The notes: a model not told the origin generated them from the letters alone. A stretch of DNA of 64,000 bases from Lactarius indigo (GCA_025766275.1 JAFKAC010000097.1:145753-209752), one strand, 5' to 3'. Numbered from the stretch's first letter, positions 1 to 10,790 are shown. Program-made: numbers and translations.

Positions 1-1
1 T

Positions 2-1564
2 GACAAAGGGTATTACGTCTACGATCCTGACAAGCTCTCCTATGAGCTGATCAAATACATTGAAGATCAGCACATCTGGGCCTATGTTGCCTACTCCGAT
101 TCTAAGTGTTCCTGGTACTCGTATAAGCCAGTCCCCGCACACCTTGGACTAGGGCCAGGAAAAGGTCATATCCAAGCCATCGACACTGACTCAGATGTCG
201 AAGAACCCACATCTGAACCAGACTCCGAGTCAGAAAACAACCCCACTCTTACCCCTACCATTCAAAGACCAGTCGACTTTGCTTCGTATGCCAACATGTC
301 CACTACCCAACTCTCCACCACCCTCACCACCACCCAACCCACAGGAAATCCCCAACCTGCAGGAACCTTGTCAGCGAATCCTTCAGGTAGTGGAGGACAT
401 TCTCTGGGAGGAGGTCTGTCGGCAAGCGGAGGAGGCCCTGTGGGAAGCGCAGGAGGATATCATGGAGGTGGTGCGCCTGGAGGTGGAGGCAGTGCGCCTG
501 GAGGTGGAGGCAGTGTGCCTGGAGGTGGAGGTGGCACGCCTGGAGGCGGAGCAGGAGCTGGAGGTGCAATCATTGGAGGAGCCCTGCCCCCAAATGGACA
601 ACTTGGAGGAAATCCACCCCCAGAATTCACCAGAGATCAGGAAACCAGTCGAGCATTCCTCAACGCCTTCTCCCTCTATAGGGGAATGAACCCAAATGTC
701 CAACAACTCACTCTCCCTTACTCCCGAGCAATGACCCTGCTCTTGTATATAAGGGGACCACTTGTGGATGACTGGGTAGAAGAACAAATCCAGTGGCTTG
801 TGGGCCAACTAGCAGGTGGAGTGGCCATGAATGCCAAGAATCTGTGGAACACTATTGAAACCCGCTTCATTCAAGCCTACACCAACACCACCCAGCAGCA
901 AAAGGCACAACACGCCATCCAAACTCTCTGGATGGAAAAGGAAGATATTGATACGTACATTGCCAAGTTCTCCAATCTGGCAAACAAAGTGGGGTACAAC
1001 AAAGACGAAGCCACGACCCTAGAAATATTCCAAAAGGGGCTACCAAATGCCCTTGTGGTCAATGCAATCAAATTCCATCACCCGATAACATGGGACGATT
1101 GGAAGGGGGCAGTCACCCTTCAACAAGCAGAATACCTTCTCCTTAAGGACAAACTCACCAAAGGAAAGAACAATAAAAGGGGAGGAGCCTCCCACGATCA
1201 ATGGCTGTCCACCTTAAACAAGAATAGGGACCCAAACGCGATGGATGTTAGCCGCACTCAAGCCTGCGCCGCAATGACAGACAATGAGAAGAAACAGCTT
1301 CAGAAAGAAGGAAGGTGCTTCCGATGCCGGGGCCAAGGCCACATTTCCCGCTTTTGTCCACAAAAACCTGCAGCAACGGCCAAAGTCGCAGACACCACCA
1401 CTGCACCAACGATGGCCACAATCTCCATGACGGCCTCACAACCCCTTTCAAACGAAGAGCAAGCCAAGGCACAAGTTGCCGCCCTCTTTGCTCAAAGCCC
1501 TGAAGTACGTGAACTTATGGTGGACAAATTGTTCGGACAGAAGAAGGATTTTCTGAACGCTTGA
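2..1564 (+). CDS. Gag polyprotein of element A (5' partial)
   Basis: Structural nucleocapsid protein of the retrotransposon. The frame is open from base 2 to the TGA at 1562-1564, at least 520 residues. An ATG at 296 would give 422 residues, but the open frame upstream encodes a plausible protein (an aromatic-rich segment, then an acidic Ser/Glu run), so the true start is probably left of the window. In order: the upstream segment, a Gly/Pro-rich low-complexity run (about 390-600) with near-repeated GGG blocks, the retrotransposon gag domain (about 620-1150), the motif RDPNAMD (about 1230-1250), and one CCHC zinc knuckle CFRCRGQGHISRFC at 1316-1357 (C-x2-C-x4-H-x4-C). Unlike pol, it has no internal stop. 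Pol follows in the -1 frame. Confidence 0.9.
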   Translation, partial: DKGYYVYDPDKLSYELIKYIEDQHIWAYVAYSDSKCSWYSYKPVPAHLGLGPGKGHIQAIDTDSDVEEPTSEPDSESENNPTLTPTIQRPVDFASYANMSTTQLSTTLTTTQPTGNPQPAGTLSANPSGSGGHSLGGGLSASGGGPVGSAGGYHGGGAPGGGGSAPGGGGSVPGGGGGTPGGGAGAGGAIIGGALPPNGQLGGNPPPEFTRDQETSRAFLNAFSLYRGMNPNVQQLTLPYSRAMTLLLYIRGPLVDDWVEEQIQWLVGQLAGGVAMNAKNLWNTIETRFIQAYTNTTQQQKAQHAIQTLWMEKEDIDTYIAKFSNLANKVGYNKDEATTLEIFQKGLPNALVVNAIKFHHPITWDDWKGAVTLQQAEYLLLKDKLTKGKNNKRGGASHDQWLSTLNKNRDPNAMDVSRTQACAAMTDNEKKQLQKEGRCFRCRGQGHISRFCPQKPAATAKVADTTTAPTMATISMTASQPLSNEEQAKAQVAALFAQSPEVRELMVDKLFGQKKDFLNA

Positions 1565-1566
1565 AC

Positions 1567-4500
1567 CCAGCGGCCTGGGCTAGAGCGCTAAAACTTAGCG
1601 TGTACAATAGCAGATTCTGATCCATGCAAATTCCAGTACTTTTCAAATCTGCACACACAACGGCCGAATGAAATGTTCTTATTGATTCTGGGGCGACTGA
1701 CAACTTCATAAGTACAAACCTGCTAAAACAACTGAAGATTGCCCAGCTAGCCACAGAACAACCCATTAAAATATGGAACGTAGATGGAACCCACAATCAA
1801 GGAGGGGAAATCACCTCCTTCACGGATCTGACTGTCAAAACAGGAGGGAAGATCCAGAACCTCCGGTTCCTTATCACAGACCTCAGAAACGACGAAGTTA
1901 TCCTTGGATATCCTTGGTTTGCAGCCTTTGAACCAAAATTCCATTGGAGGGATGCCACTATCAATGAGGAGTTCCAACCAGTCGTAATCACCAGCCTTAA
2001 TTTGTCGGACAAAGCCATGCCTATGGAAGCCACTATCAAGGCATTGGAGATGTATCAACTTGACGAATTAGCCTGGGAACAACTAGAAAAAGAAACAGAC
2101 CCACATATCTGATTGCGAAAAACAACAATGGCGTCAGAATTGGCACAACAGGAGGCTGCAAAGAAACCCCAGAAAACCTTCGAGGAGATGGTCCCTGAGG
2201 AGTACAGAAGACACCGCAAAGTCTTCAGCGAAGAAGCCTCCCAATGCTTCCCCCCATCACAAACTTGGGACCACGCCATTGACCTTGTCCCAAATGCCCC
2301 TGAAACTATGGACTGTAAAGTGTATCCACTCACGGTCCCCGAAACTGAGAAACTATCAGAATTCGTAACTGAGCATTTGGACAAAAAATATATTCAACCA
2401 TCAAAATCCCCCTATGCATCTCCTTTCTTCTTCATCAAGAAGAAGGATGGGAAATTATGCCCAGTACAAGACTATCGCCGCCTTAACGAACTCACCATAA
2501 AAAATCACTATCCACTTCCCCTGATTCCCAAACTTATCGATCAGATCCGAGAAGCACGGCTTTATTCTAAGCTCGACATCCGATGGGGATACAACAACAT
2601 TCAAATCAAACCAGGGGACGAATGGAAAGCGGCGTTCAAAACTAATCAGGGGTTATTTGAACCACGGGTCATGTTCTTCGGCCTTACCAATTCTCCCAGC
2701 ACCTTCCAAACCATGATGGACACCATCTTCCAGGAACTGGTACTGACAGGAGAGGTTATCATCTACATGGATGACATCCTAATTGTGACAGCTGATGATC
2801 GCGCCCACCACAGACAAGTACTACACCACGTCCTAGACCTTTGCAATGAACACGACTTATACATCAAACCAGAGAAATGCGTGTTTGAGGTCTACGAAGT
2901 GGAATACCTGGGGCTGATTATCGGACATGGTGAGTTGCGGATGGATCCGGTAAAAGTGCAAGGCGTATGAGACTGGAAGGCGCCAAAATCCCTAAAAGAA
3001 GTGCGAGCCTTCTTAGGCTTCTGTAACTTCTATCGACGATTCATAAAAGGATTCTCCACGATAGCGAGACCGCTCCATGATCTCACGAAGGACATACCTT
3101 GGGAATGGACAAATGCCAGACAAAAGGCATTCGATACTATCAAGGAACAAATTAGCTCCAAACCAGTGCTTCTATTCCCAAAACTCGACCAACCCTTCGA
3201 GATCGAAGTGGATGCCTCCAGTTATGCCTTGGGAGCAGTACTAAACCAAAAGGGAGAAGACCAGAAGATGCACCCAGTCACATTCTATTCCGAATTGCTG
3301 ATGGAAGCAGAACGAAATTACGACATTTATGACAGAGAATTGTTGGCTATTGTCAAGGCCTTACGGACCTGGCGCATGTACTTGATTGGCTCCCCCCATC
3401 TAATAACCATTCACATGGACCATGCCAACCTTCAGTACTGGAAAGAACCAAGGAAGATCAGTCGATGCATAGCGTGAGAATTCCAGGAACTTTCCAAATA
3501 CAATTTTGTACTCAAGCATATCCCTGGTACCAAAAATACCCAGGCGGATTCCTTATCAAGACGTCCTGACTATGACGATGGGACAACAGATAACGATCAG
3601 GTTATGGTACTACCAGAGGAAGTGTTCCTAAAAGTTACCCAAACGTCCATGCACAATATGGACATATGGACCCAGATCACTCAAAATATGGAAGAATCTA
3701 CAGTACTCCCATGGGTCGAACCTCACAACCTAAAGAAGCACAACGGACTCTGGTGGAAAGGTGATGCCCTCGTTGTTGTGGGAAACAACAATCTTAAGCA
3801 GGGGGTAATCACCTTTTTCCACGACACCCCAAGCGCCGGACATCCAGGAATCACAAACACCCTGGAATTGGTATGACGCGACTTTTGGTGGCCTAACATG
3901 CGAAAAGACATAGAGGCCTATGATGAACAGCATACATAGAGACCATACTCACAGTGGACAATAGGACTGTGGTGAGATATGGAAGGTAGCTGGAAGCAGA
4001 GGTGTAATAGGGGATCTTGCAAGTAAAGCAGGGAGTCTGGCACACAACAGTGAGGAACTGATAATACATTGGAGAGGAGGGAACATACCTGGCACACAAC
4101 AGTGAGGAACTGATGTGGACCAGGAGCGTACAAGCCTACTACTTATACTATACAGGAGAGTGACACTAGTACAAGAGAAGTAACATAGGGTCACAGAGTA
4201 CAAGAGACGTTGTTCTACATGTGGGACAAAGGAGTGTGCTAATGGAGAACAAGGAGCGCAGAACAAAGAGAGTCCAGAAGTAAAATGACATCATAATGAT
4301 ATCATGATAAAGATAGAACAAAGGAAAGTACAAAGGCGTTGAATACAACGCAGAGTCTGGATCTATGATATCATAAGGTACAGTAATGTCATACATGACG
4401 CAATGATCAGCGCTAGATTGTACAGATCAAATGTAACTAATCTACAAGTCCAATTAATCTAATCTAAAGCAGTCCATGCTGCAAGTCCTGTCCGTACGAG

Positions 4501-5707
4501 CCACTAAGTGCGCAAGGGTCACTTATCAACAGCCTATGTCAAGGGATGCACCACATGCCAAAGTAACAAGATCAATCCCCATCGACAAAAGCCGCACTTA
4601 TTCCCCATCACAACCGACCCCTCAGCAGAGCCCTTTGAAGTGGTATCCATGGACTTCATCGTGAAACTACCCATTTTGAATGGGTTCGATTCAATCCTCA
4701 CTATCACTGATCATGACTGCTCAAAGGCAGCTATATTCATACCATGCAACGAAACCATCACATCAGAAGGAGTGGCCAAACTCTATCTCCAATACGTATA
4801 CCCCCACTATGGCCTACCCCGAAAGATCATATCCGATCGAGACCCCAGATTCACATCTACGTTCATGTGTCAATTATGCAAGGCTCTGGGAATACAACAA
4901 AATATATCATCAGCATACCACCCCCAAACTGATGGACAGTCGGAGCACACCAATCAATGGCTGGAACAATACTTGCAACACTGGTGCAACATAAGACATG
5001 ACAACTGGGTGGAAGTCCTACCCATGGCACAGTTTGCACACAACTCCTGGGCAAACGCCACAACTAAACACTCCCCATTTTCACTCCTCATGGGATGGGA
5101 ACCCTGAACCACCTGGAACCCAAAGCCCTCAACCTGTCCAGCAGTAGAACAGCGATTGGAGGATCTCTTGATCCTCCGACAACATGCACAAGATAGCATC
5201 AAACATGTGCAAAACCTCATGATGCAACAGGGAAAGACAGGGTTCACACCTTATCAACAGGGAGATCAAGTATGGTTGGAAGGAACAAATCTCCATACCT
5301 TCTATCCCACAAGCAAATTAGCCCCCAAAAGATATGGACCCTTCAAAATCACAAGAGTTCTATCAGGCATTTCCTACAAACTTGAACTTCCGGCAACATG
5401 GAAGATCCACCCTGTGTTCCACGCTAACCTCCTTACGCCTTATAAGGAAACGGAGATGCACGGTGCAAATTTCGCTCGACCTCCACCCGACCTTATCGAT
5501 GGAGAAGAGGAGTATGAAGTGGAGCGAATAGAAGATGCCCAGGAATGAGGGTGAGGGTGTAAACTCCTTTTCCTAGTAAAGTGGAAAGGATTCCCAGCAA
5601 GTGACAATACGTGGGAACCAGCAACTCATATGACGCATGCACAAAATGCGATTCAAGATTATTACCAAACATACCCATCCGCCATAGGGGCTGGACGAAA
5701 GGTATAA
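1567..5707 (+). pseudogene. Pol polyprotein of element A, with stops and an LTR insertion
   Basis: Frame 1 up to 3920 and frame 2 after 4531. Domains: aspartic protease with LIDSGATDNF (about 1680) and VILGYPWF (about 1900); reverse transcriptase with YMDD at 2764-2775; RNase H with VDASSYALGAVL (about 3210); integrase zinc-binding H...H (3820-3835) and CTTC (4550); integrase core with DFIVKL, SDRDPRF and a Glu in DGQSEHTNQW; a C-terminal integrase domain; and a chromodomain (5510-5670) with YEVERI, LVKWKGF and NTWEP. Premature stops at 1618, 1669, 2110, 2968, 3475, 3874, 5105, 5546 and 5552 are all TGA. A solo LTR (3921-4531) plus its 5-bp duplication adds 616 bp and shifts the frame. The ancestral stop is TAA at 5705-5707. 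Coding continuity between stops was read codon by codon. Confidence 0.93.
3921..4531 (-). mobile_element. Solo LTR, family B, inside the element A integrase
   Basis: A 611-bp insertion beginning TG and ending CA, flanked by the direct 5-bp repeat gccta (3916-3920 and 4532-4536). Element A coding resumes exactly after the second copy, in the middle of the integrase zinc-binding domain. The reverse complement of its left two thirds matches 10011-10384, including the shared ending tgttcatca, so the LTR lies in minus orientation. No internal region is present, so it is a solo LTR left by LTR-LTR recombination. It is younger than element A. Confidence 0.92.
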
Positions 5708-5746
5708 GAGAAACACGCGACTCCACCCCAAATCCACAGTAACGCA

Positions 5747-7222
5747 ATGACCGACACTCCAGTATCCGATACCACCCTCATCAACGTTCTCAGCAACCCC
5801 CAGCTTGAAGCCGCCCTCAAACAAGGGATTGTTACCATCAACTTATCCAACATCCTGCGCCTATCACCTCCACCATCCATTCCCCAATCTCCCCGGTCCA
5901 CCATGACTATCGACCCCATCCCCATTGTACCTTGCTCCCCAGAGCAAGAACCAGGGGAGCTCACTCCATTGACACCCGAGGAGGGACAGTATTCACCAAC
6001 CCCCCCTCCTCACCGACAACCCACACCGCCACCAGAACCACAAGCACTGTCACCACCGTCGTCCCCATCTTCCACTCCTCCACCACCCTTAGAACCCTTC
6101 ACCCCAGTTCGCGTCCACACTCCCATCAACTATAACCGACCTGACTCCCCCCCGGAAGACACTGATGACCCAGGCGCCCCCTTTTTCCCAAACATCCCAG
6201 GGATGCCAAAGTATTTCCCATTACAGATCCCACTATCTGACGGCGGATCCAACACTGTGAGGTATATTTACTATCGCAAAGGATTCACCAAGGTAGTGGG
6301 GACAATGGGTGCTAGGCAACCGCACTATGGAGAGGGGGTCTACCTCTCAACCCTCAGGCCTAACGTCTCGGCTCCTCCTTTCACGGCAGAACAACTGCAG
6401 TTCTTCGACCCCCATGACATCCGAGCCTGCGCCCTAGACGAGACACTCATTGAGCTCAACTCCCCACATATCACGGCAGAGATAACTAGGCTGCATACGG
6501 GACTTTTGGCACTGAAAGAACTGGATGAGAAATATGAAAAGCTGGAGGAAGACACTCGCAAACTCTGAGTGGAGTGGCTGACGGTGGATCTGATGCTGGC
6601 CAGCACCAAAAGGTGTCTGCAATATGCCGGGGCCCTCAGTACAATAGCAGATGAGTACGCTCGTATGACAGCCCTCCCAGCTCCTCTACAACATTCACGA
6701 TACGCCATCCCGTTTGCCCCCCAACGTGGAGGACCACTTGAATTCCCCCACCTCACTGACAAACCTCATCGCCAACGCTGTTACCATTGTAATAGCCCTC
6801 ACCACTTAGTGCGCGACTGCCCCAATAGACCCAGGCCAGCATGTCGACATTGCCAAAGTCAAGAGCACCAGTCCCACCAGTGCATATTCCGCCATGCAGA
6901 AATGGTTGCCGAGGTCATTACCACTCATCAGGCAGAAGAATGCATCCACCAATCCATATCCACCGAGGCTACCACCTCCTTCACCATACTGGACCCACCA
7001 ACCATTACTGCCGACACCCAGGGAAGGTGGTGCGGGCGGTGCTTCAACACCAACGCCAATCATGATGAGATTCGATGCCCCCAATACGAAATGTGCCGCA
7101 AGTGCAGTGCTCGCGGACCTCTTTTCTTCCTCAGAACTCACCACTGCCGATTGGACATCTCTCCGTGGCTGGAGAACAACCTCGACGCCAACATTTACGA
7201 CCTTGTCAACCCAGAGAGCTGA
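5747..7222 (+). pseudogene. ORF3 of element A: proline-rich protein with zinc knuckles
   Basis: An extra reading frame after pol, where envelope genes sit in some other elements. It starts at ATG 5747, 39 bp after the pol stop, and would be about 490 residues but for a single in-frame TGA at 6566-6568. The N-terminal part is Pro/Ser/Thr-rich (about residues 45-140). The C-terminal part has two tandem CCHC knuckles, CYHCNSPHHLVRDC and CRHCQSQEHQSHQC (about 6778-6885), then a second Cys/His cluster (WCGRCF, HDEIRC, MCRKC, THHC; about 7030-7150). I see no signal peptide or membrane segment, so it does not look like an envelope protein. Nucleic-acid binding is inferred from the knuckles. The last third recurs at 9064-9385, which supports real past coding. 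Confidence 0.8.
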
Positions 7223-7242
7223 AGTCGAGGCGTCTTCAGACC

Positions 7243-7253
7243 AAGACGGGGGG
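7243..7253 (+). promoter_or_regulatory. Polypurine tract of element A
   Basis: A purine run with a single C lies three bases before the TG that opens the 3' LTR. The second copy keeps a near-identical tract at the same distance (about 9406-9416). This is the expected plus-strand priming site for reverse transcription. Confidence 0.7.
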
Positions 7254-7256
7254 TAA

Positions 7257-7838
7257 TGTTATGACTTTCTTTGGACTCATTCTTTCACACCTTACTGTTC
7301 CCTTCCCCATACCATATGAGCCCTGTACAATTACATGGACTTTACGACCACTCAATTCCTACCGCACGTCCTACTTATCAATGTTCCCTTCTGATAAAGT
7401 TCAACATGTGCTAGTTTCCAATTTGTTCCTATTCATGCACAACCCCGCGTGACTCGCCTTTATCCCTGATATATCTATGCCTTGTTCCCTCTATGCCTAT
7501 CCCTTTATTCCTTAACCTGGCGATGATGCCATCTATTTGTAGCAACCATACAGCGCGACCTCTATTTAACCCTAGTCATAGCTAGCTTGTACGGTAGACT
7601 AGACTTCTTGTGTAATACTACACTCATCTAAGACGGACGCCTTTGTGCTTTCCCTTGTCTCAAGAACTTCTGACCTCTGCTAGACCTTCGAGTCTTAGCC
7701 TTCCTCTATGATCCAAGTGACTACCATCCTTGTGATCCTTGTGCAACATTCTACTGAAGCCAAGCCATAGAGCTTGCACTACCGCAACTTGACTAACTTG
7801 GTGCAGGTCACACCTTACGCCCCTGTAGTGGCGTAACA
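7257..7838 (+). repeat. 3' LTR of element A (582 bp)
   Basis: Starts TGTTA and ends TAACA, a short terminal inverted repeat, directly after the polypurine tract. A diverged copy of similar length is at 9420-10010. The host or older repeat sequence resumes at 7839. Confidence 0.88.
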
Positions 7839-9063
7839 AATATGGACACTGGCAGGGGTGCAGCAAAAGTCCATCCTAGCTATCTAGCCAGGTAGTCTAT
7901 ATGTACATTTCCATACTGGAATATCTGCACATGTTTTCCACTTACTACTTAATATTCTCCTATACTAATCTATCATTTGTTGACCAGTAGTATGTGCATA
8001 TGAGCTTCAGGATATCCACACTTCCACAACCATATTCAAGTCCTGTAAATACCCACAATGTCTATAGAGATCTTACAGAGTTAAACCACCAATTGAAAGA
8101 TTGGAGACCCATTTATATCTCTACACATCCAATTAGGAAGTCCTGTCATATATCCTTATGAGGTCCCTATCCTGTATTCACCTTATTTACTCCCCTGTAT
8201 TTCCTTTCACCAACACCCACTAGCCTGCATTTGTAGGTATTCACAAGCAGGAACTCTGCTCTAGCTCACTGTGCCTTGACTCTGTCTGTTGTCTCTGACA
8301 CTTATAAGCAGTCACCACATACTTGTGATCAAATATTCCATTCTGCTCATTTTATTGAATAAAGATGACCTCTGGATACTCCACATAGACTAGTAGCCTC
8401 TATGACCTCAATGCATTTCCATTCTATTTATAAAGTCCGTTGGAGATCCCCAACTATTTCCGACCCACCTGTCATCAGTTACACTATCAATTATCACAGA
8501 TGTCCTGATTGGTATATTCTTATTAGATAACCTCTGAATAGACCACATAGTAGCCTCTATGATCTCTGTTCATTTATATTTTACTTATGATGACCCTCAG
8601 AGATCCCTGACTATCTCCAACCCACCTGTTGTCAATTAGACTATCAATTATAGCGGGTGTCCCAATTGGTATATTATTATTAGATATTCTCCCTAATATG
8701 CATAGACTATCAATTGACAGTCACCTGTGATCAGACACTCCTTATGTATTCTGTTTCACTTGTATTCATTTGATGTGCTTGCACATATCTGAGTGGATGG
8801 TCTTATATGCCTGAGTCTTGCTCCTTTTATTGATTACACATCACCTTTGAATACTACACATATAATAGCCACCTCTAAGCCTTTCTATTCTGTGTTTGAG
8901 TAACTCATCAATCCCCAACTATTCCTGACTATCTCTGACCCAGCTGACATCAGTTGGAGTATCAATTACAGTGGAATCTCTGCCGTTGGCTGGCACCAGC
9001 TGAGTATGAACTATTAAAGAATCTCACCGTCAGTTGGGGGTATCAATTACATAAGCCACTGCT
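7839..9063. other. Non-coding, A/T-rich spacer with degenerate ~160-bp repeats
   Basis: No supported gene. Imperfect direct repeats occur: a unit starting near 8344 (tttattgaataaagatgacctc), a related unit near 8521, and a third near 8818, sharing segments such as cacatag, tagcctctatga, ctatctc, cccacctg and tatcaatta. They look like old tandem or transposon-derived sequence. The right end grades into the truncated element A copy. Confidence 0.5.
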
Positions 9064-9385
9064 GATCATTATGTGGGTCACCACCACACAACAAGCGGAG
9101 GGATGCATATGTCACAAGATGTCTCCCAACAAAACCACAGCCTTCACCATACCTTCCCCACCAACCATCACTGCCAACACTCAAGGGAGGTGGTGTGGGC
9201 AGTGTTTCCACTCCAATGCCAACCACAATGAAATTTATTGCCCACAATACAAGATGTGTCACAAGTGTGGGGCACAAGGCCCTTGCCTCTTTCTTTGCAC
9301 CCATTACTGCTCCAGGGACGTCTCGGAATGGCCAGAGAATGACCTGGATGCAGACATCTATGACCTGATCAACCCCAAAGCCTGA
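9064..9385 (+). pseudogene. 3' fragment of a second element A ORF3
   Basis: About 100 residues ending at TGA 9383-9385 align along their length with the C-terminus of ORF3 (5747-7222). Shared features are PPTITA, TQGRWCG, a CPQY segment and the tail DIYDL.NP. All Cys/His positions of the second cluster are kept except in the variable linker. Everything upstream (gag, pol, most of ORF3) is missing, so this is a 5'-truncated copy. The reading frame is still open over this stretch. Confidence 0.82.
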
Positions 9386-9419
9386 AGTCGAGGCGTCTTC
9401 AGACCAAAACGGGGGGTAA

Positions 9420-10010
9420 TGTTACAATTTCTTTACTTTCAGACTCATTCTTTCCTTACATTGATAATCTGTTCCCAATACTATATGAGCCTTGTATGAT
9501 TACACAGACAATACATTTACCCGGTTCCTATTGCATGCCTTGCTTATTGATGATCTCTTTTGATAAAGCTTGACATGTGCTAGTTTCCGTCTTTTTCCCA
9601 CTCACACATGAGCCCATGTGATTTGCCTTTGTTCTATTTATGACTCTACCTTGTTCCTTTCACATATTTCCCTTTGTCTCTCGATCTAGCAATGGTGCCA
9701 TCTGTTTGTAGGAGCCATACAGAGTCTCCTCTATTTAAACCTAGCTCTATCTAGCTTGTATGGTAGACTAGACTTCTTGTGTAATACTACACTTGTCTAT
9801 ACAAAGGTTGCCTTGGTGCATTCCCCAGTCTCGCGAACCCCAGTCTTACACTAGGTCTTCATACCTTAGCATCCCCTCTATAGTCCAAGTGACTTATGTC
9901 CTTGTGACTCTTGTGCATCATTCTACTGAAGTTGGGCCATTGAGCTCATACTACTGCGTATTGACTGACTTGGTACAAGTTGTACCTAACACCCCTGTAG
10001 TGGTGTTACA
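9420..10010 (+). repeat. 3' LTR of the truncated second element A copy (591 bp)
   Basis: Begins TGTTA after a conserved polypurine tract and ends TTACA. It aligns with 7257-7838, including the stretch near ctagcttgta.ggtagactagacttcttgtgtaa (split here by one mismatch) and the terminal cacccctgtagtgg. The two LTRs differ at many positions, so these are separate, diverged copies. Confidence 0.85.
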
Positions 10011-10384
10011 ATATCATACTTGTCTAGACTTTCTTTTGTTCTATACGCTTTGTTCTCCTTATGCACACTCCTTTGTCCTGTTGTAGAACAATGCATCCTT
10101 TGTACTCTGTGACTTGTAGTTACTTCCCTTGTACTAGTGTCACACCTCTGTACAGTATAAGTAGACTGCTTGTATGCCCTGGTCCACATCAGTTCTCACT
10201 GCTCTGTGTGCCAGGTATGTCTTCTCTCTTGTAATACCACTATCAGTTCTCACTGCTCTGTGTGCCAGAAATCCTCTGCTTCACTGCAAGACTTCCCCCT
10301 CTGCTGCTTACCAGTTGCACTCTATATCTCACCACAGACTCTTTTGCCCTCTGTGAGTATAGGTTCTATCTGTACTGTTCATCA
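10011..10384 (+). repeat. Family B LTR, 5'-truncated
   Basis: Matches the reverse complement of the 3' part of the solo LTR at 3921-4531 from its atatcat segment to the terminal tgttcatca. Shared landmarks include the duplicated phrase ctgtgtgccag, which occurs at two nearby places in both copies. The left third is missing and abuts the element A LTR, which suggests element A material inserted into, or recombined with, this LTR. Confidence 0.82.
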
Positions 10385-10400
10385 ATCCCCCCCCCCCCCC

Positions 10401-10790
10401 AGGTGGAATGTGGCTTGTGCTTCTTCAAGACTGGAGAAGATGCCCTCAAGATGGAACAAGATCCCAAGATGAGAAGATCACTGCCCTGCAACATCTGTGG
10501 CCTTGGGTTCACAGAGACTCTGTGGGGCAACAAAGTGCATAAGTTTGTCAAGATGACAACATGCCTTACAGACAGGCACTGAGATGATATCACCAAGCAC
10601 ACAGCCAACTTTATGAATAGTCACACCCTTGACTCAGACAATGAGAGCAACACCAACACTGAAACAGACTCATTGAATCCACATGTGGTCATCAATTTAG
10701 ATTGGTGTGTGCACTGTTTCCTCCACCTCCACAAAGGTCACTTAGACATGGCGGATTCGTTCCGCCGGAGGACTGAGCAGCGGTAGCGTT
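10401..10790 (+). pseudogene. Relic of a Cys/His-rich protein following the family B LTR
   Basis: Frame 2 is open across about 130 codons except for a TGA at 10580-10582. It contains CGLC, CNIC and WCVHC pairs with His nearby, and an acidic Asn/Thr/Asp segment between them. It starts directly after a run of 14 C at 10387-10400 and stops where base composition changes near 10790. The position just inside an LTR suggests a fragment of the family B internal region, perhaps gag-like or related in style to ORF3 of element A. I do not recognise the family. Confidence 0.45.

Larger units (their letters stand above)
1..7838 (+). mobile_element. Ty3/gypsy chromovirus, element A (5' end outside window)
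   Basis: The order is gag, protease, reverse transcriptase, RNase H, integrase, chromodomain, an extra ORF3, a polypurine tract and the 3' LTR. Integrase after RNase H makes it Ty3/gypsy, and the chromodomain after the integrase makes it a chromovirus. The 5' LTR lies left of the window, because the gag frame is already open at base 2. The copy is dead: pol has nine premature TGA codons and a solo LTR inserted in the integrase, and ORF3 has one more TGA. The 5 bases after the 3' LTR (aatat, 7839-7843) are the presumed target duplication but the left copy is not visible. Confidence 0.93.

Noticed and set aside
324..808. Minus- and alternative-frame ORFs over the Gly/Pro-rich part of gag
   Set aside because: They are frame shadows of a low-complexity, repeat-rich coding stretch and have no independent support.
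4681..4700. gggttcgattcaatcc resembling a tRNA B box
   Set aside because: It lies in integrase coding sequence, with no matching A box or cloverleaf. No tRNA gene was found in the window.
1567..5707. TGA reassigned to Arg or programmed readthrough in pol
   Set aside because: Host and transposase genes in the window use TGA as their true stop (E2, ATP23, Rab-like gene), so the TGA codons in pol are nonsense mutations.
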